Shown piece by piece: positions 34,690 through 43,769 of a stretch of 63,260 bases of DNA. The notes beneath the pieces are model-generated. The model was not told the DNA's origin. It did not search any database and saw nothing but the letters and a program-made list of their open reading frames with translations. The stretch is from positions 1-63,260 of the forward strand of contig JAJFVC010000095.1 in assembly GCA_021372005.1 (NCBI GenBank), in the 5' to 3' direction. The DNA comes from Planctomycetaceae bacterium (GTDB lineage: Bacteria > Planctomycetota > Planctomycetia > Pirellulales > Thermoguttaceae). How positions within the stretch are numbered: the stretch's first letter is position 1; each line of letters starts with the position of its first letter. The translations under genes were made by a program, and so were the position numbers.

Positions 34690-35307
34690 TTACGCCTTCG
34701 CAAGCAGCGCCCGTTCGATCACTTCGCGCAAAGCGACCGTCGGAACAAACAACAACCACCAACTAACCTCCTCATTGCGATGCTGAAACCGGGTCCGACC
34801 AATCAACACCGAATCGTTCATCGCCACCTGTCCCAACATCGCCTCCTGCAACACGCTGGCGCCGTAATCGACCACAAAATGCGGCGTCGAGGGAACCAGC
34901 GGGTAGTCGACCAGCCGCGTGATCGCATTGACGTAGGCGCAGCCGAGAATGTTTCCCGTCTCATTGAGCGCCGACTGTTCCAATTCGCTCCAACCGGGGC
35001 CGGAATGGACCGGCGCGTCGAGCAGCGAAGCGGCCAACCCTCGAGCGCTTTCCTCGTTGAACATCAACAGTAGCGACCCGCCGGCCTCGCCTTCGAGGTG
35101 CAGCACGACCATCGTCAGCGGCTCTTCGCCGAAGTTCAGCTCGCCGCACACGTTTTCCAATGGGATCTCGCAAACCTCGTCGAGCGTCAAGCTGACCAGG
35201 CTGTTGGTCCAACGGCACATCGCGGCCGAAGCGTCGTGGGTGGCCGACGCAAACAGTTGCCGCAACAGCCGCAGCTTCAGATCTTCGGAGCAAACAAGTC
35301 CAGACAT
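34690..35307 (-). CDS. cheC: CheC-family CheY-P phosphatase
   Basis: 205 residues. One phosphatase motif of the form S-x3-E-x2-N is seen in QSALNETGNILGCAYVNAI; I do not find a clear second copy, whereas classical CheC has two. It would remove phosphate from CheY and pair with CheD. ATG at 35307 is supported by AGGAGG at a 7-nt gap; the TTG at 35313 lies close to that site and is less likely. It lies 13 bp after cheA stops. Confidence 0.85.
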   Translation of the reverse strand: MSGLVCSEDLKLRLLRQLFASATHDASAAMCRWTNSLVSLTLDEVCEIPLENVCGELNFGEEPLTMVVLHLEGEAGGSLLLMFNEESARGLAASLLDAPVHSGPGWSELEQSALNETGNILGCAYVNAITRLVDYPLVPSTPHFVVDYGASVLQEAMLGQVAMNDSVLIGRTRFQHRNEEVSWWLLFVPTVALREVIERALLAKA

Positions 35308-35319
35308 CGACAATCCTCC

Positions 35320-37671
35320 TCAGGAATGAATCGCCTTCAGGCAATCGGGTGAATGATTCATGGAAATCGACACGCCGCCGGCGCCGGGCGTTTCCGCAGA
35401 AACTTCCCGCGGCCGAACCGGCTTTTCCGAGCCGCACGGCCCCAACGAAGCCATTTCGATCAACGTCGGCGGATCGAGAATCAACGACACGCGTCCGTCG
35501 CCCAAGATGCTGGCCCCGGCCACTCCGGCGACGTTTCGATAGTTTTCGGCGATCGACTTGATCACCACGTCCTCACTGCCGAGCACGCGGTCGACGGCCA
35601 GTCCGAGCCAGCGGTCGCCCTCGGCCACAATCGTCAAAAGCACCGCGTCGCCCACCGGCCACGTGCGGCGTGGACCGCCGAACGTCGAACGCAGCGTCGA
35701 AACCGGAACGACTCGGCCGCGGATCGACGCGGTCGGCAGCCCCCGCACCAGGGAAAGCTCGTCGCTCGGAATGCGAACAATTTCGACAACCGACTCCAGC
35801 GGCATCGCAAACACATCGCCGTCGACCTCGACCAGCAGGCTCGGAAGAACCGCCAGCGTCAACGGCAGCTTGATGGTCAGCGACGTGCCGCGGCCCGGTT
35901 CGCTGTCGATGTCGATCGTCCCGTTGAGTTCCTCGATCTTGGCCAACACAATGTCCATGCCGACGCCGCGTCCGGACATCTCCGTCACACGTTCGGCCGT
36001 GCTGAGGCCGGGCAGCCAGATCAATTGATGGATCTGCTGCGGCGTCATCCGCTCGGCGTCCGCCGCGGCAACCAGGTCCTTTTCGACGGCCTTCGCCCGA
36101 ATGCGATCCGCATTCAAGCCGTGTCCGTCGTCCGAAACGCGAATAACAATGTTGCTGCCGCGATGGCACGCGTCGAGCGAAATGGTGCCCTGACGCGGTT
36201 TGCCCGCCGCTTCGCGCTCCGCCGGCGACTCGACGCCGTGATCGGCCGCGTTCCGCACCATGTGGATCATCGGATCGGCCAATTCATCGATCATCCGCTT
36301 GTCCAGCTCCGTCTTATCGCCGCTGATGACCAAGCGAATGTCCTTGCCATTGGCTCGCATGATGTCGCGGATCACGCGATGAAACCGGGTGAACAACGGA
36401 CCGATCGGCACCATCCTCGCATCCATGATGCTTTGGTGAATGCCGTCGCTGATGCGGTCCAATTGATGGACGGCCTCGAACAATTCGTTCACACCGGCGC
36501 GGATTTGCGTCATGGCCTCCAGTTGGCCGGCCGCCTCTTCCGCATCCCGCCGCACGCGACCCAACGCAATATGCTCCGAATCGGCGCGAAGCGTCGCGGC
36601 GCCGAGCGTTTTGGTCACCGCCCCGACGTAGGCAAGCTGTTTGAGCTTTTCGGCGATCTGCGCCGTGCGAGCCTTATGAATGGCCAATTGACCGGCGAAA
36701 TTCATCAGTCGGTCGAGCCGCTCGATGTCGACGCGAATCGTTTCGGCATGTCGGATCGCATTCGAGTCCACGGCCGGCGACTCGGAAGACGCACCCTTGG
36801 GCGGCTCGACAAGATCCGCGGAACGGTCTCCGTCGGGGGCACGGTCGCAAGGCGGCGGATCCAATCGCTCGATCTGGATGTCCTGAACGTTCGCAACTCG
36901 CAACATCCGAGCCAGCGCGTCCGGCGCTCGTTCTGTGACGGCGCCGAACCGCACGGCGTCCAGTTCATCGAGCGATTCAAGCTGGTCGGCCGACGGGTCG
37001 AAGTAGCGAATTTCGCTCAGTCGAGAAAGTTTTTCGTAAACGAGCCGGGCCTTTAGGCCGACATGCGGACAGCCGGGCGTGAAAACGACCCAACCAACCA
37101 ACGCCGCGGATGCCTCGCCTTCGAGCAGCGACTGAGCGACGCGCCGGTGCAGTTCCGGTTTCGGAAGCGACTCGACCCGGCGAGCCGCGCTATTTTCTTC
37201 GGCGGCGTTCGCCTCGGGCCGCTTTTGTTCATCGAACATGCGTCGAGCGGCGACCAGTTGGCCGGCCAATGGGCTGAACGAATCGCCGCCGGGGCATCCG
37301 AACTTCATCGCGTCGACGTATTGCCGCAAGCCGTCGGTGCAGGCCAGCATCGCGTCGGCGATCTCCGGAGTCAGCGAATGGTTGCCGTCGACCAGGGACT
37401 GCAACACGTCTTCCATAAAATGCGCCAGCTTGGCCACCCGATTCAGTCCGATCGAAGCGGCCGAACCTTTTAAGCGATGCGCGGCGACGAACAACGGCTC
37501 AACCGTTCCGCGTCCACCGCCGGCCTCAAGCGTCAATAACGCATCGACCAGATCGTTGAGCGTCTGGTCGGCCTCGTCGATGAACAGGGCGAGGTATCGC
37601 GACGCGCCGTCCCAATCATCTTGCAGATCGGCGAAAATCTCGTCACACGGCGGCACGGGTCGGTCGGTCAT
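35320..37671 (-). CDS. cheA: Chemotaxis histidine kinase CheA
   Basis: 783 residues. P1 phosphotransfer with His65 (VAAHRLKGSAASIGLN), a P2-like region (about 180-300), the P3 dimerisation helix (about 310-400), P4 ATPase with N-box MIHMVRNAADHG, G1 SDDGHG and G2 GRGVGM, and P5, the CheW-like regulatory domain (about 600-750). It senses receptor state and phosphorylates CheY. ATG at 37671 overlaps the stop of cheR (ATGA), and cheC follows at 13 bp, so the genes are translationally linked. No receptor gene is near. Confidence 0.95.
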   Translation of the reverse strand: MTDRPVPPCDEIFADLQDDWDGASRYLALFIDEADQTLNDLVDALLTLEAGGGRGTVEPLFVAAHRLKGSAASIGLNRVAKLAHFMEDVLQSLVDGNHSLTPEIADAMLACTDGLRQYVDAMKFGCPGGDSFSPLAGQLVAARRMFDEQKRPEANAAEENSAARRVESLPKPELHRRVAQSLLEGEASAALVGWVVFTPGCPHVGLKARLVYEKLSRLSEIRYFDPSADQLESLDELDAVRFGAVTERAPDALARMLRVANVQDIQIERLDPPPCDRAPDGDRSADLVEPPKGASSESPAVDSNAIRHAETIRVDIERLDRLMNFAGQLAIHKARTAQIAEKLKQLAYVGAVTKTLGAATLRADSEHIALGRVRRDAEEAAGQLEAMTQIRAGVNELFEAVHQLDRISDGIHQSIMDARMVPIGPLFTRFHRVIRDIMRANGKDIRLVISGDKTELDKRMIDELADPMIHMVRNAADHGVESPAEREAAGKPRQGTISLDACHRGSNIVIRVSDDGHGLNADRIRAKAVEKDLVAAADAERMTPQQIHQLIWLPGLSTAERVTEMSGRGVGMDIVLAKIEELNGTIDIDSEPGRGTSLTIKLPLTLAVLPSLLVEVDGDVFAMPLESVVEIVRIPSDELSLVRGLPTASIRGRVVPVSTLRSTFGGPRRTWPVGDAVLLTIVAEGDRWLGLAVDRVLGSEDVVIKSIAENYRNVAGVAGASILGDGRVSLILDPPTLIEMASLGPCGSEKPVRPREVSAETPGAGGVSISMNHSPDCLKAIHS

Positions 37672-38609
37672 GATTGGGTCGCTTGAAAGCGGAATCGAGA
37701 TGCGGAGGAATCGGTGGGGCGGCGATGCGCGATGGATGTCGCCGGTTTTTGAAACAGCCACGGCTCGACGCGTCGATAGCCGCGCAGCAGATCAGCCACG
37801 CCCTCGGCCGCGCCGGCCACCAGCAATCCGCCGGGCGCGAGCGCGTCGCAGACGTTTTGCAGAGCCTTGGCCTTCGAGGCCGGATCGAAATAAATCAACA
37901 CGTTTTTCAAGAACACGAGGTCGAATGACCGCTCGACCGGCGTGTCCATCAAGTTATGGCGGCGAAACGCGAGCATATCGGTTAGGATCGGCAACGCCCG
38001 CCAGGCGTCGTCGCTCGCGGATTTTGCAAAGAACCGCCGGCGCAGCTCGTCGGGCGTCTGATGCATGGCCCGGACGCCGAACGTGGCGGTCTTCGCTTGG
38101 GCAATCGCTCCAACGCCGATGTCCGTACCCAAGATGCGGACGCGCCATTGCGACAGATCGGTCAGCCCGGCGGCGACGCAACAGGCCGCGGTCACGGCCT
38201 CGTCGCCCGTGCTGCACGCGGCCGACCAAATCCGCAGTTGCCGCGCCGCACGGTCTTGGCGAGCCGCCGCTTCGCGCTCCGGCAGATACGCCTTGCGGAA
38301 CCAGTTCCATTGCACGTCGTCGCGAAACAGATAGGTTTCGTGCGTCGTCACTTCCTGAAGCATCGCGTCCCATTCGGCGTCGCCGCGTCGAAGCCTGCCG
38401 AGATGGCGATAGTACTCGGCGAAACTCGTCATGCCCGTCTGTTTCAGACGCCGCCGCAAACGATTCGAAAGCAACAATCGTTTTTGCGGCGAGATGCGGA
38501 CGCCGGCGCGCTGATAGATCAGCTCGGCGAATTGCAGCAGTTCCGTCTCGGTCAACTGAACGAGCCGAGGAAAACCGGCGTTCGTCAATGTTGCGCAGCC
38601 CTGTCCCAT
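37668..38609 (-). CDS. cheR: Chemotaxis methyltransferase CheR
   Basis: 313 residues. The N-terminal helical domain (about 15-85) leads to a SAM-binding domain: RDDVQWNWFRKAYLP, the RIWSAACSTGDEA motif I near 126, and a DLVFLKNVLIYFD motif near 240. It methylates receptor glutamates. No CheB methylesterase is encoded in the window. It lies between cheW (30-bp gap) and cheA (4-bp overlap). Confidence 0.94.
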   Translation of the reverse strand: MGQGCATLTNAGFPRLVQLTETELLQFAELIYQRAGVRISPQKRLLLSNRLRRRLKQTGMTSFAEYYRHLGRLRRGDAEWDAMLQEVTTHETYLFRDDVQWNWFRKAYLPEREAAARQDRAARQLRIWSAACSTGDEAVTAACCVAAGLTDLSQWRVRILGTDIGVGAIAQAKTATFGVRAMHQTPDELRRRFFAKSASDDAWRALPILTDMLAFRRHNLMDTPVERSFDLVFLKNVLIYFDPASKAKALQNVCDALAPGGLLVAGAAEGVADLLRGYRRVEPWLFQKPATSIAHRRPTDSSASRFRFQATQS

Positions 38610-38639
38610 GTTCGTCCGAACGCCCCGCGACTATGTGGA

Positions 38640-39155
38640 TCAAACCGCAGCCAACGCCGCCTCGGCAATCAGGGTGTCGCCCATGTCGAGAAGTCGATCG
38701 ACGTCGAGCAAGATCAACAGTCGGTCATCCAGCTTGACCAGGCCGCTGACAGGCTCGCGTCCCGAATGGGTCACGGCCGACGGCGGCGGAACGATTTGCT
38801 CCGAGGTGGCGCGAAGCACTTCGCTCACGGCGTCGACGACCAGCCCCAGCGTTTTTTCATGCACGTGAACCACCATGATCCGCGTTTCTTCGGTCGGCGG
38901 CTGCTCGGACATGCCGAGCCGAAGCCGAAGATCGATCACCGGAATCACCGTGCTGCGCAGATTGATCAGACCCTTGACGAAATCCGGCGCCTGCGGAACG
39001 CTAGTGATTTCGCCCAACAGAATAATCTCTTGAACCTTCGTGATCTCGATGCCGTACTCCTCGCTGCCGAGCCGAAAACCCACCAGTTGCGTGCCCTCGC
39101 CGGTTCGATAAGTGTGGTTCTCGTGAAGAGCCGTGGTGTCTGCGGTAATAGCCAT
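38640..39155 (-). CDS. cheW: Chemotaxis coupling protein CheW
   Basis: 171 residues, one CheW domain: LVGFRLGSEEYGIEI, VPQAPDFVKGLINLRSTVIPV and IDLRLRLGM are the typical motifs, with the end GLVKLDDRLLILLDVDRLL. It links receptors to CheA. The start at 39155 is chosen because AAAGGAG lies about 9 nt upstream, while the frame extends further to 39287. First gene of the operon. Confidence 0.95.
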   Translation of the reverse strand: MAITADTTALHENHTYRTGEGTQLVGFRLGSEEYGIEITKVQEIILLGEITSVPQAPDFVKGLINLRSTVIPVIDLRLRLGMSEQPPTEETRIMVVHVHEKTLGLVVDAVSEVLRATSEQIVPPPSAVTHSGREPVSGLVKLDDRLLILLDVDRLLDMGDTLIAEAALAAV

Positions 39156-39327
39156 GAAAAATGCTCCTTTTTCGCCTGGAGTGCGATCTTGCGCAAAACA
39201 TAGGTTACGAAAACCGGGGGGGCAAACCGCGCAAGCAACCGACGGTGTTCGGAATTGCACGTGAAAAAGCCGGAGAATCTTGCACAATCCGTAGAATCGT
39301 CACGACCGGCGGGGGCGATGCCTCGCC

Positions 39328-39996
39328 TTACGATCCAAACGGCGTCCAGCGAATGGTCGCATCATCGACCACATCAAAGGCGCCATCGAATTGGATGGCG
39401 ATCAGGCTGAGCCGCTCAATCAACGTACAGGCCGACAAGTTGGCCGCCGCCCAAAGATCGTGGGGCACTTGGTCCAGTCCCTGAATTTCCAAATGATTTT
39501 GTCGCGCCAAATCGGCCAGCAACTCGCGTGGCGACGTCCGATCGTCCCAGACCAACGGCTTTCGCTGGAAAAAAGCCCGTTGCGAGGCTGTCGGCAACGA
39601 TCGCACTTTGCGGCCGAACGCCGCCACAACCGACGCCAGTCGTTCAGCGGACGATGAAGGGCCGAGATAATAGACGTTGCCCAACCGCGAGACGCCCACC
39701 CCACACTGATCGGCCACCGCCCGCAACACTTGCTCGGCCGTGGCGTTTTGCAGACTCAACGTCAGCGGCCGGCTCGGATCGATGCGACGGTCGATCACAA
39801 TCGCCACGGATTGGGCGCGAGCTAATCCCTCGACGGCTCGTCGCAACGGCACGCCCGACCACGTCACGTTGACCGTCGCGACCGGTCGCTTGTGGCGATC
39901 CGCCTTGGTTGTGCCGCCGATCGATTCGTAGCCGCCAAGGACTACGCCCAGCGTCAGCGTCGCCAGCAGCAGCCGTTGAAAGATTTTGAAGATCAT
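39328..39996 (-). CDS. Exported protein with STN-like domain
   Basis: 222 residues. Signal peptide or anchor at 1-24. The region VNVTWSGVPLRRAVEGLARAQSVAIVIDRR, then LTLSLQNATAEQVLRAVADQCGV, matches the short secretin/TonB N-terminal (STN) fold by pattern. The rest has a second region of uncertain kind (LLADLARQNHLEIQG). STN domains serve in secretin rings or TonB signalling, but no secretin barrel or TonB receptor is here. It is convergent with nothing and stands upstream of the che operon on the same strand (172-bp gap). Confidence 0.65.
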   Translation of the reverse strand: MIFKIFQRLLLATLTLGVVLGGYESIGGTTKADRHKRPVATVNVTWSGVPLRRAVEGLARAQSVAIVIDRRIDPSRPLTLSLQNATAEQVLRAVADQCGVGVSRLGNVYYLGPSSSAERLASVVAAFGRKVRSLPTASQRAFFQRKPLVWDDRTSPRELLADLARQNHLEIQGLDQVPHDLWAAANLSACTLIERLSLIAIQFDGAFDVVDDATIRWTPFGS

Positions 39997-40186
39997 GCGA
40001 GTGAAATGTCCCCTAACAACCCCACCAGCGAAGGGTTTCGCAAATCTTTGTGTCGCCTTGTTATTTTACGTCGCGTTTTGTTGGGAAAAACGTCCGCCGA
40101 GCGACTGGATTTTCGTTGGCGTTGGGCCCGTCCCCTGATTAAAATCGAAAATAGCTTTGGATGCGTCATTCTTGGGGGGATGCGGC

Positions 40187-40855
40187 GTGGACGATCATTG
40201 CGACCGATTGCCGGCGTTGCTGGTTTCGTACCGTCGATACCTCGACCAGCCCAACACCGCCGAGTTCATCGCGGAGGTGACGCGCCGCTACACATCCGGC
40301 ACGTTGCAGCGATTGGTGCGGCACCCCGACCGCGAAGTCCGCCGCGCCGCCGCGCTGGCCTTGGGCTATGTGGGCCAATACGACGCCAACCACGCCCTCG
40401 GCTGCGCCTTGTTGGACGACGATCGGACCGTCCGCACCATGGCGCAAAACGGCATCCGCGAGATCTGGACCCGAGCCGGCAACGAGTCCGAGCGTCTGGA
40501 GCTGAACGTGATCGTCCGACTCAACGCCGCGCAGTTGCACAAAGAAGCCATCGCCCGAGCGACGCGGTTGATCGACCGTGCGCCATGGTTCGCCGAGGCG
40601 TGGTATCAGCGAGCCGTCGCCCAGACCGCGTTGGGCCGTCTGGTCGAAGCGATCCGCGATTGCCACCAGACGCTCGAGATCAATCCCTATCATTTTGTCG
40701 CGGCCACGAGCATGGGCCAAGCGTATCTCCAACTGCAAAACACCATCTCGGCGCTGGAGTGTTTTCGCCGGGCGCTGCGTTTGAACCCCGATCTGGAAGG
40801 CGTCCGCGTGCAGGTCGCCCGGTTGGCGCGCATGGTGGAAGACAACCGCGGATAG
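40187..40855 (+). CDS. HEAT- plus TPR-repeat protein
   Basis: 222 residues. N-terminal HEAT repeats (VRHPDREVRRAAALALGYVG near 45-64, then DDDRTVRTMAQNGIREIW) are followed by about three TPR units (APWFAEAWYQRAVAQTALGR, NPYHFVAATSMGQAYLQLQ). No signal peptide or membrane helix. The GTG at 40187 follows GGGGGGA by about 7 nt; a TTG at 40157 is less likely. A protein-binding scaffold, no specific role can be given. It lies between two minus-strand genes, with no partner. Confidence 0.7.
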   Translation: MDDHCDRLPALLVSYRRYLDQPNTAEFIAEVTRRYTSGTLQRLVRHPDREVRRAAALALGYVGQYDANHALGCALLDDDRTVRTMAQNGIREIWTRAGNESERLELNVIVRLNAAQLHKEAIARATRLIDRAPWFAEAWYQRAVAQTALGRLVEAIRDCHQTLEINPYHFVAATSMGQAYLQLQNTISALECFRRALRLNPDLEGVRVQVARLARMVEDNRG

Positions 40856-40904
40856 GGCAGGGCGGAGGCGATGGTCTCGCGCGGACGTGCTGCGTAGACG
40901 TTTT

Positions 40905-41741
40905 TCAGCCGTTCTTTCGATCGGGATAAACGACCAACTCGACGCGGCGATTGCGTTGCTTGCCTTCGAGCGTGGCGTTCGAGACGATCGGATGATTCGG
41001 CCCGTGGCCCACGACGAACAACTGATTGCCTTGCAGCCGGGTGCGGCTTACGAGCACGTCGTAGACCGTCAGCGCTCGGGCCACCGACAGTTCGTGATTG
41101 TTTCGCAGTTGCTGGTTGCCGACGATCGGATCGTTGTCCGTGTGGCCTTCGACGCCGATGATTTGATCGGGGTAGGTGCGCACCAATTCGGCGGCCACGT
41201 CGGAAATCAGATTGACGGCGCCGGGCCGCAACCGAGCGCTGCCCGACTCGAACAGGCTGTTGCCGGGCAGCTCGACGCGGATCACGTCGCCGTCGCGGCG
41301 GACGAAAACACCCGCGATGTTGATGGCCGGCAACGTTTGCAGAAAACTGTTGTTCGGCGCGATCGAAACGCCGCCTTGCCGCTGCATCGACGCGGTCATC
41401 GCCTGCACGCGTTTGTCGCTGCCTTCTTTTTCATTGCGGACCTCGGTCAGTTGCGACGTCGTGGTGCGCAGTTGGTCGCGCACAGCCGCCAGTTGGTCCT
41501 CCGAGGCCTTCGCTTGCTGCCGCGACTGGGCCACCAGCGTGCTCATCTCCTGATTGTCGCGCTCCAGCGCGTTGGCCCGGTCTTGAAGTTGTTGGAATTG
41601 CCGCGACAACGACGCCTGCTGCTGTTCGGACTGGCTCAGCCGACCCTTGAGCACCATGGCGTTGTCCGCGCAGCCGCCTACGGCCGCAAGGATTGCGATC
41701 GAAATTATTCCCCACCATGACACTTTGAATGCCCGTGGCAT
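40905..41741 (-). CDS. OmpA-family peptidoglycan-binding lipoprotein
   Basis: 278 residues. A lipobox-like end, ILAAVGGCADN, is followed by a long coiled coil (about 32-120) and an OmpA C-terminal domain (150-275): NSLFESGSARLRPGAV, IIGVEGHTDNDPI with the conserved Asp, and LSVARALTVYDVLV. This holds the outer layer to the peptidoglycan, or acts like a Pal or MotB stator part. It lacks the MotB membrane helix, so a stator role is unlikely. CGGAGGAAACC gives a clear start. Planctomycetes have peptidoglycan, and OmpA domains are common there. Confidence 0.85.
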   Translation of the reverse strand: MPRAFKVSWWGIISIAILAAVGGCADNAMVLKGRLSQSEQQQASLSRQFQQLQDRANALERDNQEMSTLVAQSRQQAKASEDQLAAVRDQLRTTTSQLTEVRNEKEGSDKRVQAMTASMQRQGGVSIAPNNSFLQTLPAINIAGVFVRRDGDVIRVELPGNSLFESGSARLRPGAVNLISDVAAELVRTYPDQIIGVEGHTDNDPIVGNQQLRNNHELSVARALTVYDVLVSRTRLQGNQLFVVGHGPNHPIVSNATLEGKQRNRRVELVVYPDRKNG

Positions 41742-41926
41742 GGTTTCCTCCGAAATGGCCCCAACGAAACCGGCTCGAAGCCCCTTGAGACGACATCAAA
41801 AACACGATAAGCGGGTCGGATCGTAGCAAGACCGTCAGGGGGGATCAAGGGCAATTCCGGCGGAGATTTCCGAAAAACGTCACCGCCAAGGGGGTGCGTG
41901 CAAGCATCGTGGACCGCCGCATGGTC

Positions 41927-43618
41927 TCAATCGCGATTTCGCCGGTCGAGATTGCCCGACTTGTGAATCGCCCGCCACAGCCGCAGTCCCATGGCAATGG
42001 ACACCACGGCGCCGACGGCCCCCAGCGCGGACATTTCCGGCAGCAACGGCGGCAGATTGATCAGCGGCGGCAGCTTGCGGCTCAGCAGCATCGTCGAGCC
42101 GACGAACAGCGCGCTGGCCAAAAGCCCCAACACCAGGCGGTTGACCGACGGCTCCAGCCCGCGATGGTCCAGGTGAATGTCGAACCGCCCGCCCTGCATC
42201 TGCTCCAACACGTCGGCGATGCCTTGCGGCAGGATGTCAAGCAGGTGCTCCAGCTCGGAATACAAGCGGTACATTTTGCGGAGCCGCCGCCGCGGCGAAA
42301 AACGCCGGAGCAGCAACTTGCGGCGATAGGGCTGCATCGCCTCGACCAGGCTGAACTTCGGATTGAGCAGCCGACTGGTTCCTTCAAGCGTGACCATCGC
42401 CTTCAGGAGCATCACGAACCGGGCCTGCAAGATGATGTGATACCGGCGGATCAACTCCAACATTTCGTTCAACGCCCCGCTCAGATCGAACCTGTCCAAC
42501 GACTGGCTGGCGTAGTACGACAAGAAATCCGCCACGTCGATGCACAGGGCCGAGCGATCCAGGTCGGGCGGCGTCTTGCCCAACCGCACGATCATGGCCG
42601 TCATGTGCTCGGCGTCCAAGTTGCCCAGGGCAAGCAGCAGCTCGCTGACGCCTTCTTGCAGCCGTTCGTCCATCCGCCCGACCATGCCGCAATCCAACAT
42701 GCCGAGGCGGCCGTCGGGCAGGACCAATAAATTGCCGGGGTGCGGGTCGGCGTGATAAAACCCGTGGTCGAAAATCATCTTTAAATAGATGGCCGCCCCG
42801 CGCTGCGCCAGCTCGTTCGAGTCGATGCCTGCGGCAGCCAGTCGCTCGGGCTCCGAAAGCTTGATGCCGTCGAGCCGCTCCATGACCAGCACGCGCCGAG
42901 TGGAAATTTCCGGAAACGGTTTCGGCACGCACACCGTCCGATCGCGGCGAAAATCGTGGGCAAACTGTTGCAGGTTCCGCTCCTCGCGTCCAAAATCCAA
43001 CTCGCGTCGCATCGACCGCTGAAACTCCGCGGCGATCGTGGCGGGCCGATAACTGCGAAACTCGGGCAGCATCTCGGCCAACATCGCCAGTCCGGCCAAA
43101 ATGTCCATGTCGACGGCCACCTTCTTTTCGATGTCGGCATGAAGCACTTTGATCACGACCGCCTCGCCCGACGGAAGCCTCGCCGCGTGGACCTGGCCGA
43201 TCGACGCCGAGGCCATGGGCTCGGGCTCGAACTCGGTGAACACCTGCTCGATCGGACGCCCCAACTCCGATTCGATCAGGCGTCGCACGACGGCCGGCGA
43301 ATCGGCCGGGGCGTTTTCCTGCAACTGCTGGAACTCGTTGGCCAGCGCGACGCCGACCAGATCGGGCCGCGTGCTGAGGATCTGGCCCAGCTTGATGAAC
43401 GTTGGGCCTAGTTCGGCCATGGCCATGCGCAGCCGCGTCTGCCACGGCAGTCGGGCGATCGCCTCGCCGCCGCGCGACTTCAGTAGATCTTTCGTATAGT
43501 CAGGTCCGAGGCGCCCAACCCACGCGGCCAATTCATATTTGCTCAAGACCGCCAGGATTTCGTACCAGCGACCCAAGTGGCGATAAATCTGCGGAATCGA
43601 GCTGAGTTTCATACCCAT
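41927..43618 (-). CDS. ubiB: ABC1/UbiB-family atypical kinase
   Basis: 563 residues. The family KxGQ motif appears as FIKLGQILSTRPD (near 74), then ASIGQVHAARL, VIKVLHADIE, HADPHPGN (catalytic loop, near 295), and MLDCGMVG. Two hydrophobic segments close the C-terminus (LVLGLLASALFVGST and ALGAVGAVVSIAMG). UbiB-type proteins aid ubiquinone or menaquinone synthesis or lipid transport by ATP hydrolysis. The quinone genes are not near. ATG at 43618 or 43612 starts it. The upstream gap of 151 bp is shared with the divergent pabB promoter. Confidence 0.9.
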   Translation of the reverse strand: MGMKLSSIPQIYRHLGRWYEILAVLSKYELAAWVGRLGPDYTKDLLKSRGGEAIARLPWQTRLRMAMAELGPTFIKLGQILSTRPDLVGVALANEFQQLQENAPADSPAVVRRLIESELGRPIEQVFTEFEPEPMASASIGQVHAARLPSGEAVVIKVLHADIEKKVAVDMDILAGLAMLAEMLPEFRSYRPATIAAEFQRSMRRELDFGREERNLQQFAHDFRRDRTVCVPKPFPEISTRRVLVMERLDGIKLSEPERLAAAGIDSNELAQRGAAIYLKMIFDHGFYHADPHPGNLLVLPDGRLGMLDCGMVGRMDERLQEGVSELLLALGNLDAEHMTAMIVRLGKTPPDLDRSALCIDVADFLSYYASQSLDRFDLSGALNEMLELIRRYHIILQARFVMLLKAMVTLEGTSRLLNPKFSLVEAMQPYRRKLLLRRFSPRRRLRKMYRLYSELEHLLDILPQGIADVLEQMQGGRFDIHLDHRGLEPSVNRLVLGLLASALFVGSTMLLSRKLPPLINLPPLLPEMSALGAVGAVVSIAMGLRLWRAIHKSGNLDRRNRD

Positions 43619-43699
43619 ACTGTACTTTGGCGGTCCATGAAACGCCAGAAGGGCGGCCTATAGGGATCTTTTCAAGCATAGCTTTGAAAAACGCCCGGA

Positions 43700-43728
43700 T
43701 TGCGGGATCCTGCGGCAGCGGTTACAAT
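43700..43728 (+). promoter_or_regulatory. Promoter of pabB-pabA
   Basis: TTGCGG at 43700-43705 and TACAAT at 43723-43728 are spaced by 17 bp; the -10 matches five of six bases and the -35 three. Transcription would start near 43735, 35 nt before the ATG of pabB. Confidence 0.5.
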
Positions 43729-43769
43729 GGTGTCTTTCCGATTTTTCCGGGTTATAGACCGTTTTTTCC

